Source: Candidatus Poribacteria bacterium | Lineage (GTDB): Bacteria; Poribacteria; WGA-4E; PCPOR2b | Length of the DNA: 64,000 nt | Assembly (NCBI GenBank): GCA_028819845.1 | Contig: JAPPKS010000003.1 | Span: 1 to 64,000 of the forward strand | Reading direction: 5' to 3' | Shown here: piece by piece, positions 7,803-16,492 of the stretch | How positions within the stretch are numbered: position 1 is the stretch's first letter | Layout: the number at the start of each line of letters is the position of its first letter | Made by a program: the position numbers and the translations under genes | Notes under the pieces: model-generated | Databases searched by the model: none | What the model was told of the DNA's origin: nothing | What the model saw: only the letters and a program-made list of their open reading frames with translations

Positions 7803-10628
7803 ATGCGTAACGCTATTCGCGACACCTTCAACCTCGCGCGGCAACATAGAAACCAAGCCTTTGCGGTGATAGTTTCCGGAAGCAGCTTTGTTTTCGCATT
7901 GGCATTGGGTTTTAATGTCAAGGAACACCTCCATTTTTTTACTGAATTTGGGTCAGATCAACTTGCCAAACGTACTGTAGCCGAGCGTCAGGAGATTGTA
8001 AATTATTTAGCCGCACTCGCGTTCGTGCCGGTTTATGTCCTGATTAGTTGCGGATTATGGGTGACGTTCTCGGCGGTTTGCGCTAAATTGACTAACAACG
8101 CTAAAGAGCGCATCTTGCGGGAAAATGCGCTCACGTATCTACTTTTCTTGTTAGTGTTGGAGCGAGTACACCTTCCTGGCAAATTTGCTGGAGAATTCGG
8201 GACGCCGGCGAGCCTGTTCATAATTGCCCAAGTGTTGTTTTTTTCATTCCACCTGATGGTCTCGAAAAGGCGTCGGCGTGAAAAACTGGAAACGCGCGAG
8301 GGCGAGGCGCGTTTGGAAGGAGAGCCAAAAATTGGAGAAATTCTTTGGGCTAGGGAGACTATGCCATTCCATGGAATACCGATTGCCTGCGGGGTTTGCC
8401 TGACCGTTTTTCTTCTGATTATTGGAAGTCCGAAAGAGGTCGCAGCAATAGCGTGTTGGCAAATGCTCTTTGTTATTGTGCTGGGAACCTGGGGATTCTG
8501 GGTTGGATATTCGATACTGCTGAGAAAATTAACACCTTATAGTTTCGCTGATATACTCCGAAATGATTCTGTCACTTATTTTCCGTCCATCCTGCTGTTG
8601 TTTCTCACGGTGTTTTTCAGGGTGAAGCATGCAGCGGCAATCTTGGCAATTGTCACTTTCATAGCAATTGCCGCTTTGAAAATTTCTACCCTGCTAAACC
8701 TCCGTTCATCCCGAAGAATTGTTAAGCAGCAAATCCCCGCCAGCCGGCCTTACCACATGGCTTTGCAACGGAGAGTGTCTATTCTGAACATTATCATGAT
8801 GTCCGCTCTCATTTACGCCTTTATGTATAATAGCAATGCCAGTCTGAGCCATGCTTATACCGGTGCGAACGCCATGGGCGGTATTGACCTTTATCACGAA
8901 GGCGAACGTGCGGCAGTAGTAAACGAACTGCTGCGAGGGGGCATTCCTTATCGAGATGTCTACCTACAGCACGGGCTTGTTCAAAACGCATACAAACCCT
9001 GGCTCGCCATGAAACTCTTTGGAGAAACGCTAGAGGCGGATAGAAAACTGCACCATATTGTGTATCCACTGGGATATGTCTGTTTTTATCTTCTCGCGTT
9101 GCAGTGTTTTCGAAGAAGAGCTACGGCTCTCTTTGTTTCTTTGGCTTTAATTTTGCTGACGTTTGGATTGGCAGCACCGCGAGCGTACCTTCCGGTGACA
9201 GATCGGCATATTCTGGGGTTTCTCACTCTGATGCTGCTATGCAAATGGACTCAAAGAAGTCCCGGACATGGAAAATCGATTCTCGCAGCGGCAGGAGTTT
9301 GTACAACATTGGCAGTGTTCTATAGTCTTGACACCGGTTTGTATACTTGGGCAGCCTCTAGCGTGTTCCTATTTGTATTCGGTTTCGCCTCCATTTTCTG
9401 CAGATCGGTCAATAATGGTGGAGCCGCGGCGAATCCTAGTTCTTCAAAAGACAAAGTACAGCAGGTGAGGGATGGTGCATTGGGCAAGTGTTTGTCGCCG
9501 CTTCTAACGTATAAGTTAGGGGTCATAATAGCATTTGCCCCGTTCATTATCTTTTTTGGCGTCCACGGTGCGATAGATGATGCGGTTAAAAGCTCATGGA
9601 TTCAATTCACGTATCACACGGAAATTTGGGGAACGCCCTTTATCCCGCTGTTGGCAGAACTATCAAAGATTACCTCTCTCGTCACATTATCGGACTTTAT
9701 TTTAAGCAAGACATTTATGTGGTATTTCCCCATCCTCGTTTACTTGATGACTTTAACCTTTCTGATGTTTCGCGCAGTTGCAAATCAATGGAAAGTGGAG
9801 GATTGGAAGTTGCTTATAATTCTGTTGGCGGGTATCATTTATTTCAGAACAGCTTTAGGTCGTTCAGACTGGCACCATGTATTATTTAGCTCTTCTTTTA
9901 TCTGGTTAATCTGCTTCTTTTTCTTTGAAGGAATGTGGCTGGCGTTTAGGTTGCGTGGATCTTCGGAGAATACACACCAGGTAAAAACGAGTGAAGAACT
10001 GACAAGAGCCGATACAACCAACGATGCTAAAATGACGGTAGAGCATGGTGAATGTCGTGATGCGTCGCCGCCTACGGTCCGCAGCGTGCAAATGTCCCGA
10101 ATTAATCTACCGCTGTTAATTTGTTCTATGATGTTTGTGGTGGGCTTGCTTTGGTATATCAGGACAGATCTGTACGGGGTATTCGCAGCCAAACCGTTGA
10201 AGCAGGCTGAAACGATGCTAGTTAATTTTACGAATTACGGAAGAATCCCAGGGGGATATGCCGAGGTACGCTTAAAGCGGGCAGGGCGGGTTTTGACACC
10301 AGTGAACGAGGCGGCGCAGATTGAACAGGTGGTCAATTATATCCAAGAAAACACCGAGTCTTCTGACCCAATCTTCGATTTTGCTAACCAAGGCATGAAT
10401 TATTTCCTTGCGAACAGACCTAATCCAACAAGGTTCCCTCAAATCGCCTATGCTAAACCGGAGCCGCTGCAGAAAGAGGTGATTGCGGACTTGGAGGCGT
10501 CGAAGCCAAAAATAGTGATATACAGAGAGCGGATTTCCGCCGTGCTTCCATTAGTCGCTGCTTATCTTCAAATACATTATATCAAAGATATTCAGCTTGG
10601 AAATGTGGAGATTTGGAAACGGCGATAA
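7803..10628 (+). CDS. Large polytopic membrane protein, GT-C glycosyltransferase-like
   Basis: About 941 residues with many hydrophobic spans, a middle region that looks like a GT-C enzyme, and a soluble C-terminal domain. The segment D-L-Y-H-E-G-E-R followed by L-R-G-G-I-P-Y-R-D-V-Y-L-Q-H-G is the first-loop acidic motif commonly seen in lipid-phosphate-sugar-dependent transferases. G-R-S-D-W-H-H-V lies in a later loop. The last 100 residues resemble the extracytoplasmic domain of such enzymes (V-V-N-Y-I-Q-E-N-T, and F-L-A-N-R-P-N-P-T-R-F). It probably moves a sugar from a polyprenyl carrier to a glycan or protein outside the membrane; donor and acceptor are unknown. ATG 7803 is preferred over 7773 because TTGGAG lies nine bases upstream of it. 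Confidence 0.65.
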   Translation: MRNAIRDTFNLARQHRNQAFAVIVSGSSFVFALALGFNVKEHLHFFTEFGSDQLAKRTVAERQEIVNYLAALAFVPVYVLISCGLWVTFSAVCAKLTNNAKERILRENALTYLLFLLVLERVHLPGKFAGEFGTPASLFIIAQVLFFSFHLMVSKRRRREKLETREGEARLEGEPKIGEILWARETMPFHGIPIACGVCLTVFLLIIGSPKEVAAIACWQMLFVIVLGTWGFWVGYSILLRKLTPYSFADILRNDSVTYFPSILLLFLTVFFRVKHAAAILAIVTFIAIAALKISTLLNLRSSRRIVKQQIPASRPYHMALQRRVSILNIIMMSALIYAFMYNSNASLSHAYTGANAMGGIDLYHEGERAAVVNELLRGGIPYRDVYLQHGLVQNAYKPWLAMKLFGETLEADRKLHHIVYPLGYVCFYLLALQCFRRRATALFVSLALILLTFGLAAPRAYLPVTDRHILGFLTLMLLCKWTQRSPGHGKSILAAAGVCTTLAVFYSLDTGLYTWAASSVFLFVFGFASIFCRSVNNGGAAANPSSSKDKVQQVRDGALGKCLSPLLTYKLGVIIAFAPFIIFFGVHGAIDDAVKSSWIQFTYHTEIWGTPFIPLLAELSKITSLVTLSDFILSKTFMWYFPILVYLMTLTFLMFRAVANQWKVEDWKLLIILLAGIIYFRTALGRSDWHHVLFSSSFIWLICFFFFEGMWLAFRLRGSSENTHQVKTSEELTRADTTNDAKMTVEHGECRDASPPTVRSVQMSRINLPLLICSMMFVVGLLWYIRTDLYGVFAAKPLKQAETMLVNFTNYGRIPGGYAEVRLKRAGRVLTPVNEAAQIEQVVNYIQENTESSDPIFDFANQGMNYFLANRPNPTRFPQIAYAKPEPLQKEVIADLEASKPKIVIYRERISAVLPLVAAYLQIHYIKDIQLGNVEIWKRR

Positions 10629-10708
10629 TCTGTTAAACTTCTCATACACTCGTTCAGTGAATAGGGTTTTGCCGGTAGCTTTGCCAGTGTGACTGTATCA
10701 CACAGCGT

Positions 10709-11050
10709 TCATAACATTAGTATAGCATCGTACAGTTTCGCATTAAATCCAACGAAAAACGACTCCCCGATTTGCAGTGTGGGTGCACGCAAATTTCCAC
10801 TTCGTCCCATTACCGCTTTGAGAATGTCATCTCGCAAGCCGACATCCGGATTGAAAACATTGACCTCCTTGCCCCGTGCAACGTGGATGGATTGGGCAGT
10901 TTTGATACGCTCCCAAACTTCCGTTGGATTCAGCTTCACCTTACGCGCATCGGTTCGGCTATCTACTTGAAAATCATTTGCGTCAAGAAACTCTTGCGCT
11001 TTACGGCAAGATGTTCAGCTATTTCTAAAGTACATCCAATTCACCGTCAT
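10709..11050 (-). CDS. ArsC-family selenoprotein (thioredoxin-fold, U-x-x-C), UGA read as selenocysteine
   Basis: The coding frame begins at ATG 11050, directly after a near-perfect Shine-Dalgarno (GGAGGAGGTT), and runs in one frame to 10709 with a single TGA at 11015-11017 (codon 12). Reading that codon as Sec gives 113 residues starting M-T-V-N-W-M-Y-F-R-N-S-U-T-S-C-R-K-A-Q-E. U-T-S-C-R-K-A is the place of the redox Cys motif of ArsC-like thioredoxin-fold proteins. The rest (G-N-L-R-A-P-T-L and V-G-F-N near the end) fits the bacterial ArsC-like (seleno)protein family. A SECIS-like stem-loop lies 23 bases after the UGA. The protein is probably a cytosolic thiol/selenol oxidoreductase; its substrate is unknown and arsenate reduction is not established. 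It lies 46 bases after the ABC permease gene in the same direction. A gene finder would wrongly begin it at GTG 10939. Confidence 0.85.
10980..10999 (-). promoter_or_regulatory. Bacterial SECIS element
   Basis: On the minus strand GCG-CAAGA pairs with TCTTG-CGC, with one bulged A, closing a three-base loop GTT. The loop begins with G and starts 23 bases after the UGA. Both features fit the known bacterial SECIS pattern (a small hairpin with a G among the first two loop bases, 16-37 bases from the UGA) that recruits SelB with Sec-tRNA. Confidence 0.75.
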
Positions 11051-11096
11051 AACCTCCTCCAATTTTCAGTTTCTGTAAGAGTTAATTTTTGTGTCC

Positions 11097-12221
11097 TCAC
11101 CTGCCGCGCCGCCGTGACATAATGTCAAACCAAACAGCTGCTACTAATACGACCCCCTTAATTATATCTTGCCATGAGGCATCCATGTTTGCCATGCTCA
11201 TGCCGTTATTAAGGCTTTCCATTACGAGCGCTCCTAATACCGCGCCCGGAATGCTGCCGCGCCCGCCCATTAAACTTGCGCCGCCGATAACACAAGCTGC
11301 GATAGCATCTAACTCAAGTAACCGACCTGCTTCGGGGCTTGCGCTGCCGACACGCGCAGCAAGCACAACCCCGGCGACCGCCATGAGTGCACCCATGATT
11401 GCAAAGACGCGCAGCGTGACGTTTCGGACGTTGATCCCGGAGAGATAAGCGGCTTCCGAATTGCCGCCAATAGCGTAAACATACCGCCCAAAACGAGTGT
11501 GGTCTGCAATGAAGTGAAAGAAGAAGACTAACATGAACAAAATGCAAACCGGCACCGCGATTCCTTCATGGCTGTTCATGACGGCGGCAAATCCGATAAT
11601 TGTCGTCGATGTTCCGACAATTTTCACAACAAAAATTGTGGTCGAAGGCACAGCCAACCCGTAACTTACACGGGCTTTCCGCTGGCGATAGAAGGCATAT
11701 GCGCCCGAAATCAGCGCGGTAATTGCTAACCCCCAACCGATTGATTTTGGCAGGTAGGCATTTCCTATCGCTTTGAACCAATTGTTTGGGAGTAGGATAG
11801 TTTCGCCTCTTGTGGCTGCCAACATCAGGCCGCGGCAGACCATAAAACCCCCAAGTGTGACAATAAAAGCGGGCACACGCTGATACGCTACGAAATATCC
11901 CTGCACTGCGCCAATCAGTATCCCTAGTGCGATAGTTGCAAGGATTGCAACTATCGGGTTTTGTTCCCACCAGACATGTATGATTACGGCAATTGCCCCA
12001 AGCAGTCCGGAGCCATAGCCGACTGAGAGATCGATATTTGCTGAAACAATGATGAACACCATTCCGACAGCTAAAATAGCAGTCACCGACGCCTGCCGGG
12101 AAAGGTTCGAAAGGTTTCGGTTCGTGAGGAATGTACCGTCGGTTAATGCGGTGAAAATCGCCCAAATACAGGTGAGTGCAATTACCATTGCGTAGGTGCG
12201 AAAATTGAGCCTGTTCATCAT
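11097..12221 (-). CDS. ABC sugar transporter permease (RbsC/XylH type)
   Basis: A membrane subunit of a carbohydrate importer of the ribose/xylose class: about ten hydrophobic spans, V-S-A-N-I-D-L-S-V-G in the third span region and the late conserved run V-I-G-G-A-S-L-M-G-G-R-G, which is the family signature of BPD_transp_2 permeases. Length 374 is normal. Its ATG overlaps the stop of tatD (ATGA), so the two are translated from one message. No ATP-binding or sugar-binding partner gene is present nearby, so the partners must be encoded elsewhere. The sugar is unknown; the middle part with a W-F-K-A-I-G-N-A-Y-L-P insertion is more like XylH than RbsC. Confidence 0.85.
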   Translation of the reverse strand: MMNRLNFRTYAMVIALTCIWAIFTALTDGTFLTNRNLSNLSRQASVTAILAVGMVFIIVSANIDLSVGYGSGLLGAIAVIIHVWWEQNPIVAILATIALGILIGAVQGYFVAYQRVPAFIVTLGGFMVCRGLMLAATRGETILLPNNWFKAIGNAYLPKSIGWGLAITALISGAYAFYRQRKARVSYGLAVPSTTIFVVKIVGTSTTIIGFAAVMNSHEGIAVPVCILFMLVFFFHFIADHTRFGRYVYAIGGNSEAAYLSGINVRNVTLRVFAIMGALMAVAGVVLAARVGSASPEAGRLLELDAIAACVIGGASLMGGRGSIPGAVLGALVMESLNNGMSMANMDASWQDIIKGVVLVAAVWFDIMSRRRGR

Positions 12222-12997
12222 GTGCCGGCCTGTACGCTTCTACCAAACAGAGTCTCAAAGTTGCGTGTCGTTGTTGCCCCAATGTCTTCCAACGTTACGC
12301 CGCGAAGTTCGGCAATCCTTGCTGCTATCGCTCGGACATAGGCTGGTTCATTGCGTTTGCCGCGCCGAAATTGGGGCGCAAGCCACGGACAGTCCGTTTC
12401 CACAAGAAGGCGGTCAGCTGGTACCTCGCGTGCTACCTCCTGCAACTCATGAGATTTTCGATACGTCACGGGTCCCCCGAGTCCGATGTAAAATTCGAGA
12501 TCAAGACTCTGCCGCATGGTTTCGACTACTCCGGAAAAGCAGTGCATCACGCCGCGGATACGCCCGCGCCTCGCTTGCAAAATTGGGATGATGTCGTGGT
12601 AGGCTTCTCGATTGTGAATGACGACGGGTAGGTTTTTATCTTCTGCAAGATCTAATTGCTGCTCGAACGCTATTTTCTGAATCGAACGCGGCGAGCGATC
12701 TCGGTAGTAGTCGAGCCCCATTTCACCAAGCGCGATTACTTTCGGGTGGTCGGCGAGGCTGAGAAATATTTTGCTCGTTTCGTCATTGAATACTTTCGCA
12801 TCGTGCGGATGCATGCCGACAGCCGCAAAGATTTGCTCATATTGTTCGGCAAGTTTGATTGCGCCGCGGCTGGTCTCCACATCGAATCCAATCGTGAGGA
12901 TTGAGTGAACTCCATCTTCTTGTGCGTTTTCCAATACCTCCTCTCGGTCCGCGGCGAACGCATCGAGTTGAATGTGAGCATGTGAGTCAACGAGCAT
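12218..12997 (-). CDS. tatD: TatD-family metal-dependent hydrolase (DNase)
   Basis: TatD proteins are TIM-barrel metalloenzymes with 3'-5' exonuclease activity in the cytosol. The start is M-L-V-D-S-H-A-H-I-Q-L, giving the first metal site HxH. Later marks are G-E-M-G-L-D-Y-Y (Glu ligand), P-V-V-I-H-N-R, M-H-C-F-S-G and L-L-V-E-T-D-C-P-W-L-A-P with the catalytic Asp. The open frame extends 41 codons further upstream, but that part overlaps a promoter and does not look like protein, so ATG 12997 is chosen. This gives 259 residues, the usual size. It is the first gene of an apparent tatD-permease-selenoprotein transcript. Confidence 0.93.
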   Translation of the reverse strand: MLVDSHAHIQLDAFAADREEVLENAQEDGVHSILTIGFDVETSRGAIKLAEQYEQIFAAVGMHPHDAKVFNDETSKIFLSLADHPKVIALGEMGLDYYRDRSPRSIQKIAFEQQLDLAEDKNLPVVIHNREAYHDIIPILQARRGRIRGVMHCFSGVVETMRQSLDLEFYIGLGGPVTYRKSHELQEVAREVPADRLLVETDCPWLAPQFRRGKRNEPAYVRAIAARIAELRGVTLEDIGATTTRNFETLFGRSVQAGT

Positions 12998-13091
12998 GCA
13001 AATATTCTTTACCTTCCCATAAGGCGCTATGAAAATTCTTTCAGCATCCGAACCATCTAACCTGGCAATACTTCGGTCTTTCCACAGGAAG

Positions 13092-13120
13092 ATAATACAG
13101 AGAAAAAAAGCGGTCGTCAA
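13092..13120 (-). promoter_or_regulatory. Sigma-70 promoter for the tatD operon
   Basis: On the minus strand TTGACG (13115-13120) and TATTAT (13092-13097) are separated by exactly 17 bases, each matching the consensus at five of six positions. The start of transcription would fall near 13085, about 88 bases before tatD. Confidence 0.7.
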
Positions 13121-13166
13121 GCCTTTAATTTACTGCCTTGAGGTGGTACTGTGTCAATGAATTCTC

Positions 13167-13195
13167 TTGAATTAGCTTATTGATTCTGCTAAACT
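13167..13195 (+). promoter_or_regulatory. Possible promoter of the cyclase gene
   Basis: TTGAAT (13167-13172) and TAAACT (13190-13195) are spaced by 17 bases, about 110 bases before the cyclase start. Each box matches at four or five positions. It is divergent to the tatD promoter. Confidence 0.4.
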
Positions 13196-13306
13196 TTGTT
13201 TCAAGTAGGGAAAGGCAGCGCTTTCAAGTCGTCACCTTTTGTTATTATCCATTCTAACGTGGTTAGGCTATAGCGCATAAACGTTGGCAATCGCAAGGAG
13301 AAATTA

Positions 13307-14269
13307 ATGACAAGCAGGCATACACAGCGAATCAAACGTGTAGTTCTCACCGGTACGGTGATATTATTGATGGCTTTGACGACAACCTGGACAATTACCC
13401 AAGAATCAAAATGGTACCCATCGGAATGGGGTCCTGACGATCAGCGCGGTGCGGCAAACCGCATAACCCCCGCAAAGGTGTTGGAGGCTGTTAGTTTAAT
13501 CAAAAAGGGGAAAATTTATCAGCTTGGAAGGGTCTACGAAGCTGGCATGCCGCTCGTTGGTACACGCCACTACAGTCTCATGATTCCGCACACTACGGAC
13601 CCATCTGGCGAGAATCAGCTCACGTCACACGACGAAATCTTCAGCGGCCAGATTGGTCAGGTTGGCACGCAATTCGATGGATTGGGACACGTCGGTATCG
13701 GAGATCTCTACTACAACGGGTTTAATCGACACGACTTCGCAAAACCCGGGGGATTGATTAAGCTCGGTGTAGAAAACGTTGGCGTCTTCTTCACACGGGG
13801 TGTTCTGATTGATATCGCAAGCTACAAGGGCGTCGAACATTTGGAAGGCGGCTATGAAATCACGCTGGCGGATTTGAAAGGCGCGTTAGAGCGTCAAGGC
13901 ACCGAAATCAAACCGGGCGATTTCGTTCTATTCCATACCGGCTGGGGGAAGTATTGGATGACGGATAACGAACGCTACGGTACAACCGAACCCGGTATAG
14001 GCATGGAAGCAGGCGAATATTTGGTCGATCAGAAAATTGTGATGGCGGGCGCCGATACTTGGGCAATTGAAGTGGTTCCTAATCCCGATAAATCCATGTC
14101 GTTTCCGGTGCACCAACTGTTTTTACCCAAAAACGGCATCTACAACCTTGAAAACCTGATTACTGAAGACTTGGTGCGAGACAAAGTGTACGAATTCGCT
14201 TTTGTTTTTTCCCCGCTGAGACTCAAGGGCGCGACGGGGTCGCCGGGCAATCCCATCGCAATTCGATAG
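13307..14269 (+). CDS. Secreted cyclase-family protein (kynurenine-formamidase fold)
   Basis: The N-terminus R-I-K-R-V-V-L-T-G-T-V-I-L-L-M-A-L is a signal peptide, so the protein is probably periplasmic. The body matches the cyclase family (PF04199): G-Q-V-G-T-Q-F-D-G-L-G-H is in the place of the metal motif H-x-G-T-H-x-D-x-x-x-H, and G-D-F-V-L-F-H-T-G-W-G is the conserved core strand. In the metal motif both the first and second His positions (H-x-G-T-H) read Q, while the Asp and the last His are kept. This substitution is seen in a subgroup of the family. The reaction is unknown; relatives hydrolyse amide or lactone bonds. A good Shine-Dalgarno (AAGGAG) precedes the ATG. Confidence 0.85.
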   Translation: MTSRHTQRIKRVVLTGTVILLMALTTTWTITQESKWYPSEWGPDDQRGAANRITPAKVLEAVSLIKKGKIYQLGRVYEAGMPLVGTRHYSLMIPHTTDPSGENQLTSHDEIFSGQIGQVGTQFDGLGHVGIGDLYYNGFNRHDFAKPGGLIKLGVENVGVFFTRGVLIDIASYKGVEHLEGGYEITLADLKGALERQGTEIKPGDFVLFHTGWGKYWMTDNERYGTTEPGIGMEAGEYLVDQKIVMAGADTWAIEVVPNPDKSMSFPVHQLFLPKNGIYNLENLITEDLVRDKVYEFAFVFSPLRLKGATGSPGNPIAIR

Positions 14270-14344
14270 GAGATAAATTTAGCTGACTATGTTCTACGCC
14301 GAGACATTGGTAATATGTGTATCTAATTTTTAGGAGATGTAACG

Positions 14345-15571
14345 ATGCCAGGAGCAACAACACTCTATTTTCCTGAACTCGGGCCCGCATGGGTGGATTG
14401 GGTACAGGTCGTCAATGTCGGAACTGAACCCACTAAAGTATTGGCGATCGCGAGGAATCCGGCAAACGGTCAGCCTACCTGGTCCGAGGAGAAGGAGGTT
14501 GATGCATTTGAATGCTGGACACCGAACGTTGAAGCAATTGGAGAGAATTCCTCCATGCAACTCACGGCTGACCAGCCGATTGTTGCAGAGCGGCATATGC
14601 ACGGCGGCTCCAATGTTATGGATTTTGTGGGTGCAGCGGTCGAATATGAAACTGTCGGTTTACGTCTTTTTTTCCCAGAACTGGTGTCCGGCGCACGGGA
14701 CTGGTTCCGATTTTTGAATGTTGGGGAAGCAGAAGCGTTGGTGAACATGGTAATTCGGAACAGAAATGGGGACGTTATTAGACAGCACCATCGGCAGATA
14801 CCACCGCTTTGTACTTGGGATCTCGCGGAGGAGGCCATGGGAAATGTGGTTGGAACTGTCGAAGTGCAGAGTACGCAACTCATTGTTGGCGAACGGCATC
14901 TGCACTATCAGGGTGGACAGACGTCCGTGGGGCAATTCGGGCAGGTTATTTCAGACGGTCCAACCACACTTTACTTCCCTGAAGTTGGGCCCGCATGGAA
15001 CGATTGGGCAATTGTTGTGAATGTTGGGCAGGAAGAAGCAAAAGTTACGCTCATAGCAAGAGAGGATGGCACGGGTAACCCTGTATGGTCGGACGAACAG
15101 ACTCTTGGCTCATTTGAATGCTGGACGCCTGATATGGATGCAATCAAAATAAAATCTTCCCTTGAAGCTCGGAGCGACGAGTCCATTGCAGCGGAACGCC
15201 ATATGCACAGCGGGACAAGTATAGTCGATCTCCCGGGTGCATCTGCGGAGGGAGGCCATGTTGGGCGGCACCTCTTTTTCCCCGAAATCCACACCGGGTC
15301 GCACGACTGGTTTCGGTTCTTGAACGTTGATGAGGCAGATGCAATGGTAAACATCGTGATTCGTGACAGGCATGCAAATATACTCAGGCAATTACACAAC
15401 ACCATTAAACCCTTCTGCTGCTGGGATGTTGACGAAAACGCCATGGGAGATGTGATCGGTACCGTCGAAGTCCAGAGCACGCAGTCAATCGTTGGTGAGC
15501 GGCACTTGCATTATCAAGGCATTCACAGAGGCGCAGTTGTCGCCCAATACGGCGTTGTGATTGGAGAGTGA
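14345..15571 (+). CDS. Four-repeat protein with HxH motifs, function unknown
   Basis: 408 residues made of two copies of a two-module unit (A-B-A-B), each module about 100 residues and predicted beta-sandwich. A modules start T-T-L-Y-F-P-E-[LV]-G-P-A-W and end A-E-R-H-M-H (residues 82-86 and 284-288). B modules contain H-D-W-F-R-F-L-N-V or R-D-W-F-R-F-L-N-V and end G-E-R-H-L-H-Y-Q-G (183-187 and 385-389). The pattern of a strand of type W-x-x-V-x-N-V-G followed by a terminal A-E-R motif resembles the DUF5719-like modules of cell-surface proteins, but no signal peptide or anchor is visible. The four conserved H-x-H pairs could bind metal. Strong Shine-Dalgarno AGGAG. It lies 75 bases after the cyclase gene and may share its message. 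Confidence 0.7.
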   Translation: MPGATTLYFPELGPAWVDWVQVVNVGTEPTKVLAIARNPANGQPTWSEEKEVDAFECWTPNVEAIGENSSMQLTADQPIVAERHMHGGSNVMDFVGAAVEYETVGLRLFFPELVSGARDWFRFLNVGEAEALVNMVIRNRNGDVIRQHHRQIPPLCTWDLAEEAMGNVVGTVEVQSTQLIVGERHLHYQGGQTSVGQFGQVISDGPTTLYFPEVGPAWNDWAIVVNVGQEEAKVTLIAREDGTGNPVWSDEQTLGSFECWTPDMDAIKIKSSLEARSDESIAAERHMHSGTSIVDLPGASAEGGHVGRHLFFPEIHTGSHDWFRFLNVDEADAMVNIVIRDRHANILRQLHNTIKPFCCWDVDENAMGDVIGTVEVQSTQSIVGERHLHYQGIHRGAVVAQYGVVIGE

Positions 15572-15682
15572 AAATAGGTCATACCACAACCCATTGCACT
15601 TTACTTTTCGGTGCGAATCATATGACCGAATAGAACGGCGAGCACGCACAGATAGGCTTGGGCTCAACCTTAGGGTAGGAAA

Positions 15683-16492
15683 ATGGATTTCGCAGCAACG
15701 CTTAGCGGGACCAAGACGCTATTGGGAATCGCTGTTTTACTGATTCTTTGGTGTGTAGAAACTTGGCTGCCGCTGTTCCGGGAACGCCGACATCGGGTTC
15801 GGCACGCTGGACGCAACCTGTCGATTGCCATAATAAACACGGCGATTATCGGATTTGCCTTTTCCGGCTTGACCGCCATGGTTGCTGGCTGGAGCCATGA
15901 ACGCGGCATCGGATTGTTGCACGCTTTGAATTTGCCAATCTGGGCAGAGACGTTAATTGCCATTCTAGTGTTTGACAGCTGGATGTATTTGTGGCACCGC
16001 GCCAATCATGCTATTCCATTCCTTTGGCGTTTCCATCGAATGCATCACAGCGACCCCGACATGGATGTGACGACCGCCACGCGTTTTCACACCGGCGAAC
16101 TGGTAATCTCGTCAATCTTGAGGCTTGGGGTCATCCCTTTGATAGGACTAGACTTGTGGCAAGTCATCCTGTATGAGCTGATTCTTCTCCCGGTGATACA
16201 ATTCCATCATAGCAACGTTAACCTGCCTGAAAAATACGATCGCTGCCTTCGAGCGTTACTCGTCTCTCCCAATATGCACCGCGTGCATCACTCCCGATTT
16301 CAGCCGGAAACCGACTCTAACTATTCAAGCATCTTTTCAGTCTGGGATCGAGCGGCAAGAACCATTCTATTGAAAGAGCTACCGGGGAGCATTCAACTAG
16401 GGCTATCTGAATTCGATGAATTTCAATGGCAGACAGTTTGGGGCATGCTCAAAACCCCGTTCCTGAGTCCAACGCAGTCAGTGAGACGATAG
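15683..16492 (+). CDS. Sterol desaturase/fatty-acid hydroxylase family membrane enzyme
   Basis: A membrane di-iron oxygenase with the three histidine clusters of the family: W-H-R-A-N-H, then F-H-R-M-H-H-S near residue 118, then M-H-R-V-H-H-S-R near residue 200. Four hydrophobic spans are visible. Such enzymes hydroxylate or desaturate lipids, sterols or carotenoids with O2 at the inner membrane; the substrate is not readable. 269 residues is normal length. The start at ATG 15683 is preceded by TAGGG only. Confidence 0.9.
   Translation: MDFAATLSGTKTLLGIAVLLILWCVETWLPLFRERRHRVRHAGRNLSIAIINTAIIGFAFSGLTAMVAGWSHERGIGLLHALNLPIWAETLIAILVFDSWMYLWHRANHAIPFLWRFHRMHHSDPDMDVTTATRFHTGELVISSILRLGVIPLIGLDLWQVILYELILLPVIQFHHSNVNLPEKYDRCLRALLVSPNMHRVHHSRFQPETDSNYSSIFSVWDRAARTILLKELPGSIQLGLSEFDEFQWQTVWGMLKTPFLSPTQSVRR

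Noticed and set aside
11566-12282. A 238-codon minus-strand frame overlapping the permease gene in another frame
   Set aside because: The permease frame has clear family motifs and translational coupling to tatD; the other is a shadow.
12998-13120. A longer TatD start adding 41 residues
   Set aside because: It overlaps the predicted promoter (from 13092) and does not resemble TatD; H-A-H at the start of the fold fits ATG 12997.
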